Shown: in pieces, positions 55,401-64,000 of the stretch
Numbering within the stretch: position 1 is the first letter of the stretch
How the letters are laid out: each line of letters starts with the position of its first letter
DNA from: Azolla caroliniana
Taxonomy: Eukaryota; Polypodiophyta
DNA length: 64,000 bases
Assembly (NCBI GenBank): GCA_043228905.1
Contig: JBHGNT010000002.1
Span: forward strand, 22,754,001-22,818,000
Direction: 5' to 3'
Made by a program: the position numbers and the translations under genes
The notes under the pieces: generated by a model
What the model saw: the letters and a program-made list of their open reading frames with translations, nothing else
Databases searched by the model: none
Told to the model about the DNA's origin: nothing

Positions 55401-58400
55401 TGGTGTACATGAAAAGTGGAAGAGACATGACAATATTTTTTGATGGATAAGACACTACATGCAGGCATACTTTTCATGCATTTACAGCGAGATATTATTG
55501 CAGTTGATGCATATAACTGTAAGATGTTGCATGCTGAAAAAAACATCAACAAATCCCAAATAAATACCAACCGTTGTACTGCTTCCTCGCAAATACTTTC
55601 ATTCTCCCACTCAAAGAAAAGTGATGCTGAATTCCGCAAATCTAAGTTATCTTTCTTAGAGCTGACTTTCCGCATCATAATGTCATCATAAGCCATAGGG
55701 GAGTCTATCAAAATTTCAAGGTTCTCACAATTAGAATTTCGAACATGGATAGTATGTGCCACATCCTCTTCCTCAGAGTCAATGTCAATTTCATCCTCTC
55801 GAGGACGTTTCAACAACCCAGCTTTTTTATGCCCATCAACAAACCCACTTCTACGAAGCATTGGGACACCAGACAAATATTGAATTTTTGCTTGTGTTTG
55901 AATCCATCGATTCAATGTTGGAAACCTGTTTCCAAAAGTCAGAATGTTAGCAAAAGTACTGATTTGAAACACACACAGGATGACAACAAATTCCTTATCA
56001 CATATATGTTGGCCACTATTTTTCATATACTCCTTCAATAGATCACTCAAGCATGGACATGTGATACAGTATGATGATTGTACCGAGGAAGACTCAGCTG
56101 TCAGTCAGCCATTACAATATCCCACGCTAACTTAAATTTGAACTGAAACTTTTAAATCCGACCATTCATACAATACTCCATGATAAAATACAATCTCTAT
56201 AGAGTAGTAAAAACTCTCAGCATTAAGGCAGCACAGCACCTTTAGGAAATAAGTGACATCAACATTTTTCCACGAATTTCTGAAGTAATATACTATAAAT
56301 CTAAGAGCATAAAAAGAGTTAAATACATCACATAAGAGAAAAAATATCTAAATAGTACTACTTCCTACAGATAATAAGCATAGTTTGACCAGTCTCTTAC
56401 TATTGCTGTTTCTATTAAGTGTCGTAGCCTGATGCTGGTGCTAGGTCGTCTACTATCTATGACCAACACTCTTGGTGTTATAAACCACAATCTAGCAACA
56501 AGCCTTAACCATGTTATATAATTGACTGTATGGAGAAAATACAGTACTTAAGCCCAAGTTCTAGGGATTCTACACTTAATAATGTTATTTTATATATTCT
56601 AAAATCCCAGTTTCTGCGAGAAACAATACCATTTTTAAATGTCCAAATTTTGTTTTCTATGAAGTAAATAGACAAAGTTATCATCAAGTTGTACATACAC
56701 AGAACAAAATTTAGCATGACAAAGCAGCTCAAATCAATGACACCACATTCAAAAGAGCTGTGCTATGGACAAGATAAATTTCGGCAGGAAAAATTGGGGG
56801 AGTCCTCTTACATTTTACCATAGGGATCCAGATCTGAGTCCATGTTTGGGGTTTCAACACCGTTATCAACCACATCTAGTGGAGGGGTACTCTTACGGAA
56901 CATAGTTGTCCCAAACACACAAGCCAATATAGCCCTGACAGGAGATAATGTGGCCAAATGTTTTATTACATCCAACTTCAGAGGATAAAGGCCTGTGCTT
57001 TGCTCACTATTGTGACCTGCAGTTCTGGAATGGGGGAGTCGAGAGGGAAGCAATGGAATGCGTGCCCATCCTCTCAAAGATTTTGGAGGATAGATGGGAG
57101 GAACACAGGCAGAAATAACCTCATGTACTAGATCTGCACCCATTATATCAGCAACCTTTCCAGCTCCATCGGCACTTCCCCTCTCAAAGACTAAACGGGT
57201 CAATAGCTGCATGTCAACAGGTAAATTTAGTACCTCATAAGAAGGAACTCATAGTCCCACAGAGTTGTTAAAACTTACATCATTTGATTGTTCATACACC
57301 AATTGAAAAAAATTGAAGTCATGGGTTGTATCGACTCCATCGACGATGTCCCCAATGGCAGCAATATACAGGATGAATGCTGAAAGATAAGCAAAGGGTT
57401 TTGAGCTTAATGGTCCCAAAAAACGTTTTCCAGTACCCTTGAGAGGAAAAAACATTGTTTCCCCAACATGATCTCCACTTCCCATGCTTACGCCACTTGA
57501 CGGTGGCTTTGATATACCACGGACACCACATCCAAGCAAAAATCCATTCTCTGCTGAAGAAGTATATTTCCGCTCAGAATAGGGAGCTGAAGTCCTCACG
57601 TTAGAGTCATCCAAATCTTCATCCATGAGGGCCTTTACAAGATTGTGAAGTTTACCTGAGCACAACACCAGAATCAGAAAAGCTCATTATTGTAGGTTTC
57701 CATGATCTATCAGAATAAGATTAACTTATTGTGACACCAGATGTGGCATTGTGAACCGTCATTCAAAAATATTGAAGAACTTCTTACCACTTAAAAACAT
57801 ACGTTTTCCACAATGAGCATCTTCTATTGTTTGTTGTAAAATACTCAAAGCCCGATATCTATGTCCTTGCTTGGCGTTCTCAGTACTGATGTTTGCCATG
57901 TCTGCTCCAGACAGCACTGACTGTAATGTCTGTTGTTTTTCAATACACACCTGAAATTCCCTGAGTCAATAAAACGAATTATGCAAAAAGAAGCAAGTCT
58001 GAAAGGGGAGCTCCTAGCATCACTATTAGATAAGTAGAATATGGAGAACTTTCCGATGCATTAAAAGGAAAAAGCATGTGTGTTGGGCAGATTTATGGGA
58101 ACTAAGTCTTAGTGAGACAAAAGGAAAGATTTAGAGACCTTTAGTCTCAATGATTGGCCACATGATATGGTTCCCCATGATATAATCGATGCAGAGATGG
58201 GAGCAGCCCCTATAATCATCAAGGCATTATGCCGACCACTAACCTGTATCCAACAGCTTTGGGTGCTCCTTGCACGAAGTTACTCAAGGTTGCTGAACAT
58301 GGAGATATGCATTGCTGGCATGCTGAAATGCAACGGTCATTTGAGTCACATGGCATAAGCATAAATGTGCAACCCCCATTCCAATACAGTGTGTATTGTT

Positions 58401-61400
58401 CCCATCTAAATATGACCAACATAGAAAAGAATAGAGTGCTCCGAACTGATATAATTAACTTGGACAACAAGATAACATGGATCAGGCCCAAAACATCACT
58501 TGGTAGGAAGTTTGCCCACAATAAGACATTTTTTACACACATGGTAGATGGGTCCATTATTGGGCTCTTTCTTTCTTTCTTTCTTTCTTCCAATAGATTG
58601 GGCAATAGCAATTTAGAGTGCATGTAGGCCCCGGCCCCACAGACCACGACCTCAGCACCCTTGTCATCGTCAGATAAAGATCATTATCTCCGGCCATCGC
58701 AGGTGCTTACCTCACTTCAGAGACCTCTTCATTCTGGATAGACCTATGCTAGAGATCTTTCGAAGAAAAAAGTTATAATATATCTAGCTTGAGAATCTCA
58801 CATGTGCCATAAAACAGATTCTCTAGTCTCTTTCTATCTTATTTACTTTTATATTTACTTAATAATATTTATCTTATTTTCAATTGTTGTTCTCAAAGAC
58901 AAGGCAACACTTAAGATGCGATCTCTTGATTGGTATTATTGGCCATTTTGGCTTCTTAAAAGACATTTTGGATAAAACTAAAGTGATGGTGTTCAACACC
59001 ACTCAAGCATGGGTAACTAGATTAGAACCAAAAAAATTCTTGGGCAAGGAAAAGGTGGAATACACACGCTCCTACACATACATCGAAGTAACATTTACAG
59101 GGCCTAGGTTCTCCATACGGGAGGCTGCTTGTGCCCGACTTTCTCGTGGATTTGCAGCCCTTGGTGCTGTCGAAAGACAATGTGCACATTTGCAGTTCCA
59201 AGAGCCACAAACTAAGTTGCAGTTATTTGATACACTCGTCACACCAACTCTTCTCTATGGAGTAGAAACTTGGAAAGGTGAATCATTGGAAAGATTTAGA
59301 GAGACCACTAGTGTCAATGATTGCTTGCATGATAAGGAGCAAAGCATTAGTGCCCCATGATATAATCCCGGCAGAGATGGGAGCAGCACCTATAATCACC
59401 AAGGCATTGTTCCGATCAGTGACATGTATCCAACGTATTTGGGAGCTCCCGAAACGAAGGTACCCAAGGTTGTGCACATAGGTCCCGGCCCCATGGACCA
59501 CGACCGCAGCACCCTTGTTATCGACAAATAAAGGCCATTATCTCCTGCCATCGCAGGTGCTTCCCTCACTTTGGAGACCTCTCCATTCTGGAACGACCTA
59601 TGCTAGAGATCTTTCGAAGATAAAAGTTACAATATGTCTACCTTGAGAATCTCACATGTGCCGAAAACCAGATTCCCTCGTCTGTTTTAATCTTATTTAC
59701 TTTTATATTTACTGAGTACTACTATAGGCCATTTTGGCCTCTTAAAAGACGTCAATATTTCTTTCTTCCTTCCTTCCTTCTTTCCATTATCACCCAGGAC
59801 TTAAGTTACTTTCTCACTTCAAAGGTCTCCCCATGTGGTAGATTTTTCAAAGGCAGAAGTTTCTATCTATGTTTAGTTATATTATTTTGGTTTGTTGTTC
59901 TCAAAGACAAGACAATATTTTAAGATGTAATCTATTATTAGGTCAACCTGAAAGATGGTGAACTATGCCTGAGCAAGGCGAAGCCAGAGGAAACTCTGGT
60001 AGAGGCTCATAGCGATCATATAGGCCATTCGCCTCTTAAAAGACATGAATATATCTTTTTTTCTGACTGAGTATAGATTTATACTACACCATGGATATCC
60101 ATTTGTCTGAAAGATTGAGATGCACTATTCACCTGATCACATCAGATTTAGATATATATATAGGTAGGTAGGTATAGGAGTGTACCCCCCAATAAACGGG
60201 GATACCTGTTGTGCTATACAGATCCCCTGATTGTACTATTGGCAGATCTATTCTTCCTTAGATTTGTGAGCATGTATGCCTCAATCTCCTATCGATGCAG
60301 GAACACATGAGACATATCTTTATGGTCTTCTGATAAATTCACCTTGAGACATGTCTATAAATAGTGCCTTATAGCGGCCATCTTCCTACCAAGAGACGTT
60401 ATGGGTCTGACCCTTGTTTTATCCAAATTAATGATGTCAGTTCAAATCACTCTATTTTTTTCCACTTTGGTCATGTCCAAGTGTGGATAATCCATGCTAT
60501 ATTGGAATGGTGGTAGTGTGTTTACACCTATCATGTGACTGGAGCAATTATTGCATTTCAGCATATGAATGTAATTACCTCCACATTCAGTAAGCTATTT
60601 TGATGACATGAGCACCTGTGCTTAGGAATTCTCAAATCTGTTGGATACCAATAAATGATTGGAATAATACCTATGTTACTATAGGGGTTGTTCCGATCCC
60701 CATTAAGATTATATCATGGGTCACTGATGCTCTTCTCGTTATCATCGAGACTAAAGGTTCCCTACCAAGATTATATCATGGGTCACTGATGCTCTTTTGC
60801 TTATCATCAAGACTAATGGTTCCCACCAAGATTATATCATAGGCAATCATTGAGATTAAAGGTCTCGCCAAATCTATCTAGTTATGGCCAAATTTCTACT
60901 CCATAGACAAGAATCATTGTCACAAATGTATCAAACCACCATGATTTAGTTCATGGTTCTTGGAATTGTATATATGCACATTTGTAAAGAATCTAACTCT
61001 AGTAGAGTTGAGTATTCAGAAGCATAGTGTGTGTGTGAGAGAGAGTGAGTGTATAAGCAAGAGAAGGATTTCCACGCTTCTGTTGGGGCTTTCGCATCAT
61101 GAATATAGCTTAACATGTGATCTTGCACACATGTTGCCAAGCAATACATCACCCTACTAGCGCCTTGCTGCCATGTGATTTGTAATATCGGGGGCTGTTT
61201 CTTGAGCTCCCTCGATATAACTCCAATACCCTTGCCCAACTAGGTATTGCTGCATCTTATATTCCCAAGATGCGTAGTTGTGCCTATCCAACTTCTCTGT
61301 TGGAAGTGCGCTACCCATCTGTGCATTCATTTTTCTGATTTAGCTTGATTCGTATGATCCTGTTAACGTGAGGCTCTCGCTGTACAACACTACAGTGACG

Positions 61401-63878
61401 ATAGCAGGTTTTAAACAGCGTCTCTAGCTGTTCACACAGTTTCAATGGTAGAGCTCAATGAAGGATCTCTAACCCTCACACTCTGATACCATGTAAAGAA
61501 TCTAACTCTAGTAGAGTTGCGTATTCAGAAGCATAGTGTGTGTGTGAGAGAGAGTGAGTGTATAAGCAAGAGAAGGATTAGAGAGAATAACCAGAAGATA
61601 AGAAGACACACAGTAGGGGGATGACAGCTTATGCACTTAAGCGAGCTATATTAATTAACTAAAGATCATCAACTAAACTAAATGGCCGAAGGGGGTTTTA
61701 TATACAAGTCCTCAAGGGACTGCCCTATTAAATGTGTTGGTGGAATCTAACTAAGATATCCACTTGAGTATGATTTTGTCATAAGAATAACTAATATTCT
61801 TTGACCACACTAACACTCGACAACTACACGGATTACAATAAAGTGTGCTCACACACTTTTTTACACATCGTCCTTTTCTTCATAAGCACATGTTCGCAGT
61901 TGCCCTATTACACTATGCAGCACATAGGATAGATGTCCATATAAGGTGGCCTGATGATGAGTCCATCCTCCGATGTGTGTAAAACGAAAGAACTTTAAAT
62001 TTTACGAAGCACTTGATGTATTTTACACATATTCTATGTATTTAACATATTTTATCTGTAGAATATGTACTCTAAGGCTAAAGAGAGAGGCTGATAGTAG
62101 GGATTCTCACCAATGTGGCTAGCCACAACCTACTCAGGTCCGCACTTTTCCTAATATTGATATATTAACATCTTTGAGAAAATAAAAAATGGCCTATGAG
62201 AGTGAACAAGATATTAGATCTTAAAATTTTGAGCCCCCTATTTTAGAAAGCAAAAATGAAAATTATTGAAGGTACCATCCAGTCAGCATTAGAGTAACTA
62301 TCGCTTCAGAATGTACAGGTTGAATCGAAAAGGGCTGATACAATCCCACAGGTGTCTCTCAGTATACTTTGCTTCAAGAGGGTTTGGAGTATTGCACCAT
62401 CATATGCCACTAGGTGATCAAAGACCTTCAAGATTCTACAATTTTAGAAGCACAGATCAGCCATATTGAAAGAAAGGGCACTCCAACCCATTGGAGCATC
62501 GTAGAGCTGTCGACATTAACTTCCCCCATAAACCACAGGCCCCAGACACCATGTTAATTCAAATAGAGTACATGGGAGGCAATGGAACTATCTAATGGGA
62601 TCACTCTGGTAGAAGATGCCCAAGACAACAAGGAGAAGAATGAGAAACCCACTCCTAAAACAGAATTGACATCATTGTGAAGCATTGGAGGCTTGAGTCA
62701 TCGAGATTCTTCATGCACAATAATACAATAAGATGAGGCATCTCATGGGGCATTGCAATCTTGCTTGTCTTGTATTAATTTTATTTAGGGCTTATTAAAT
62801 TTCATTTCTCAAATAAGTAAAAGCAAAGACATTAATATACTTATTCTTCTTCTGACCATTGAAGCATTATTTCTTACAAAAAACAGGCTTGCATATTATC
62901 TAGTGTTGGCTAATTCTGATGGAAATATAAAGCATAGTATATGCAACAGCCATGGCCAAGAACCTCAGCTGATCATTGAGCACCATGCAAATTAAACCAA
63001 TGACCCTTTCATCATCTCATGTGAGAAAATCTCATTTGGCATTATCTATCCTTAAATCAATAGTGTATGATGTACAACATTCATATGCACATGTACCTTC
63101 TCTAACAAGTCCTGTAAGCACTGCACAACACGTTTGCTTACAGAAACCAGGCAAGCATCCTGTATCTGCTCAATCTGATTCAATCCCTGACGATGAAGAC
63201 TCGAAGAAGAAACCTCAGTTAATAATACTTTTGCCTGAAATCAAATAAGAAAGACATCAGGCTTTATAGAAAATCTATGAGTACAGAAACAAAATAGCAA
63301 TATAAACCTTCTGGAGAAGTTGCTTTGACATGTTGCTCACTTTTGCTGAAGCAGCAGCAACATCAATACACAGTAATGCCTACAATGAAAACATTGATTT
63401 TTCACAATTGTATAGTTGATTCTAAACATTGACTTTTCACAATTGTACAGTTGATTCTAAACATTGACAACATTTAGTATCTAGCACATAAACCATAAAA
63501 AGATAAAATAACATACATTTGCAAGAGGGGTGAGTGGAGCTCGCAATCCTGCAAGCTTCAGGGCTTCCTCTGGACTTGAAGATCCTTCAGCCACCTGTGT
63601 AACAACGTCATTCACCTGTTGTGGAAAAATATAAATCTAATTTAATTTCCCATTTTCATTTTCATTACTAAGGAATGTGCAATGAGATCATCAACACCAA
63701 AGTGCAGCTGTGTATCACCAAAATGATCTTCACTCCATTAAAAGTTATTCTTACCGATGCTCTTGCTACTGCTCCATCTACCCATGCAGCAAGCTGCAAT
63801 GCAGCTTCATCTTCTGGAGGCAAGGAAAATCGATGAACGGCTTCCTCACCAAGGTCATATTCAGCCCTTTGGACGCAC
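40468..63878 (-). CDS. ZFYVE26/spastizin-like plant protein, C-terminal two thirds
   Basis: The N-terminus is beyond the right edge. Located exons, 5' to 3': 63755-63878, 63517-63615, 63308-63379, 63097-63234, 57788-57950, 57279-57655, 56819-57206, 55572-55925, 54650-54859, 54479-54569, 48519-48596, 48151-48441, 47862-48059, 47093-47524, 46853-47014, 46418-46765, 46225-46307, 46036-46140, 44718-44949, 43992-44357, 43806-43907, 43586-43729, 42749-42837, 42582-42664, 42391-42503, 42176-42258, 41589-41688, 40468-40533. Phases agree except between 56819 and 55925, where a short exon of length 3n+1 must be missing. Conserved stretches such as L-A-R-R-L-A-A-K-G-S-V-S-A-A-L-E-V-A, D-P-L-A-T-D-Y-G-S-I-E-D-L-C and V-D-M-C-K-Q-W-L match the Arabidopsis protein annotated as a zinc finger FYVE domain protein, from memory. 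Human ZFYVE26 acts in lysosome and autophagy traffic. No FYVE finger is visible here, and the plant role is unknown to me. Confidence 0.84.
48969..48991 (+). repeat. Short telomere-type CCCTAAA repeat in an intron
   Basis: Three CTAAACC units occur in tandem in the intron between exons 54479-54569 and 48519-48596. It is too short to be more than an interstitial telomeric-like tract. Confidence 0.8.
50690..51060 (+). repeat. Degenerate LINE remnants and a dispersed repeat in the large intron
   Basis: TTGGCACTTATGTCATC-A-ACAACTTGCT occurs near 50733 and, slightly changed, near 50875, and matches the LINE copy at about 53752. Next to it, CATCATCAGGCCATCTTATAT (near 50968) has a counterpart on the opposite strand near 61940-61970. 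These are old fragments with no open frame. Confidence 0.6.
51500..52425 (+). mobile_element. Ty1/copia 3' fragment with LTR, split by a MITE
   Basis: RNase H coding remnants (C-D-N-K-S-A-V-N-I-A-N-N-P-V, H-D-R-T-K then H-I-E-I-D-R-F-F-I-K-E) end with D-I-F-H-P-S-stop. A purine tract, GAGGGGGAG, then leads into an LTR from TGTTGAGAAT (52245) to GCCCAACA (52425, 181 bp). The RNase H frame is cut between T-K and H-I by the insert at about 51655-52057. The fragment is decayed and lies in the same orientation as the window, antisense to the host gene. Confidence 0.8.
51655..52057. mobile_element. hAT-like MITE inserted into the copia RNase H
   Basis: The left end, ATAACAATCGGCAACAGG, and the reverse complement of the right end, GTAACAATAGGCAACAGG, form an inverted repeat. 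Inside are AACCGAAACC and GGTTCGGTT runs as in the element at 25209-25807. Excising it restores T-K-H-I-E-I-D in the copia frame. The flanks share CAAG at the junctions, but an 8-bp duplication is not intact. Confidence 0.66.
52540..53100. other. AT-rich low-complexity stretch
   Basis: It is dominated by A runs, AATAAATAAAATAAAATAAA tracts and TTAATTAATTAATTAATT. There is no gene. It lies in the intron of the ZFYVE26-like gene, between the copia LTR and a LINE. Confidence 0.7.
53215..54133 (+). pseudogene. LINE reverse transcriptase C-terminal fragment
   Basis: The translation runs D-K-T-K-V-M-V-F-N-T-T-Q-A-W-V-T-R (near 53249), a stop at 53316, then T-Y-L-G-V-T-F-T-G-P-R-F, and from about 53480 an open stretch containing T-P-T-L-L-Y-G-V-E-T-W-G-P-S-L and E-M-G-A-A-P-I-I. 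This is the part after the RT palm of a non-LTR retrotransposon. At least one frameshift near 53400 and one stop break it. It is 5'-truncated, as is usual for LINEs, and antisense to the host gene. Confidence 0.75.
58130..58640 (+). pseudogene. LINE C-terminal fragment, copy 2 (intron)
   Basis: Peptides such as A-E-M-G-A-A-P-I-I-I-K-A, S-F-E-S-H-G-I-S-I-N and N-M-T-N-I-E-K-N-R-V-L-R-T-D-I-I match the LINE at 53215-54133. It is followed by a 3' region (58626-58965) whose blocks recur at 59480-59755, so this and the next copy form a tandem pair. Confidence 0.68.
58970..59480 (+). pseudogene. LINE RT fragment, copy 3 (intron)
   Basis: It begins D-K-T-K-V-M-V-F-N-T-T-Q-A-W-V-T-R and runs through F-T-G-P-R-F-S-I-R and L-L-Y-G-V-E-T-W to E-M-G-A-A-P-I-I-T-K-A, with a deletion after G-V-E-T-W. 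It ends near R-R-Y-P-R-L and then enters the shared 3' region. It is decayed and on the plus strand. Confidence 0.68.
60640..60850 (-). repeat. Short LINE remnant with internal tandem copies
   Basis: On the minus strand, R-A-S-V-T-H-D-I-I-L-M-G-I-G-T-T-P-I resembles the S-V-P-H-D-I-I-R-A-E-M-G-A-A-P-I block of the nearby LINEs. The block AAGATTATATCATGGGTCAC occurs twice (60703, 60769), with a third partial copy near 60828. Confidence 0.55.
60983..61822 (-). mobile_element. Internally deleted Ty1/copia-like element
   Basis: The right LTR on the plus strand starts TGTAAAGAATC at 61492 and ends ACTCGACA at 61822. On the minus strand it therefore starts TGTCGAGTG, with the primer-binding site TGGTATCAGAG (initiator tRNA-Met type) directly after it (61481-61491). 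A Gag-like peptide (H-M-L-S-Y-I-H-D-A-K-A-P-T-E-A-W-K-S) is encoded at about 61060-61240. A partial copy of the LTR end (60983-61070) joins the Gag segment directly, so the rest of gag, pol and most of the 3' LTR are deleted. It cannot move on its own. Confidence 0.7.
61823..63096. other. Intron sequence without clear features
   Basis: This is the remainder of the 5.1-kb intron next to exon 63097-63234. The stretch near 61880-61985 matches, on the opposite strand, the repeat near 50940-51050. I see nothing else. Confidence 0.45.
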
Positions 63879-64000
63879 CTGCATAAATAGTAATACAACC
63901 GCAGCTATGCTACTTAACAAAAGTTAACAATTGGGTGCATCAACAAGAACATAATTTAAGACCCTCATGACACTTGAAACATGTTCCACATCTTTGAAAT

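Noticed and set aside
61481-61491. Sequence like a tRNA 3' end
   Set aside because: CTCTGATACCA here is the reverse of the TGGTATCAGAG primer-binding site next to a copia LTR, with no tRNA gene around it.

Overview
The window is plant nuclear DNA. The evidence is two intron-rich genes whose deduced proteins match plant families (a SAC3B-type mRNA-export scaffold and a ZFYVE26/spastizin-type protein), a cluster of plant-type U14 snoRNA genes, and dense LTR-retrotransposon, LINE and hAT-like debris, some of it inside introns. I cannot name the species. The intron-retained gene structures fit a seed plant, and nothing here decides the lineage.

Layout. (1) 1-19.3 kb is a nest of Ty3/gypsy elements. 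A decayed plus-strand element (1-14332, left end outside the window) is interrupted three times: by two solo LTRs (1300-2569 and 12431-13137) and by a young, structurally complete minus-strand relative (3726-11037). The young element has 804-bp LTRs that differ at two positions, a primer-binding site matching plant tRNA-Trp, a Gag-protease ORF and an RT-RNase H-integrase ORF. To its right are a recombinant-looking LTR (14333-14969), a chromodomain-bearing chromovirus with many nonsense mutations (14970-18037), another LTR fragment and the tail of a second chromovirus (to 19279). (2) 21.5-23.35 kb holds five U14 box C/D snoRNA copies, three of them in exact 400-bp tandem units, followed by a second tandem array. 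(3) 25.2-29.9 kb holds an hAT-like MITE and a decayed region with a Ulp1-like peptidase fragment. (4) 30.2-38.3 kb is a SAC3B gene on the plus strand (11 coding exons, 1627 aa). (5) 40.5 kb to the right edge is the C-terminal two thirds of a ZFYVE26-like gene on the minus strand (28 exons located). Two introns of 5-6 kb are filled with LINE, copia and MITE sequence. The two genes converge, with about 2.2 kb between their stop codons.

The most interesting material is the young gypsy family. Both copies preserve a candidate -1 frameshift signal (a U5 run before the Gag stop, then a stem with a compensatory base-pair change). Every insertion junction I could read carries a CpG in the middle of a 4-bp flank. 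Its RT and protease resemble a lineage I associate with fungal gypsy elements rather than the usual plant clades. All product names rest on motifs and remembered family features; no database search was run.
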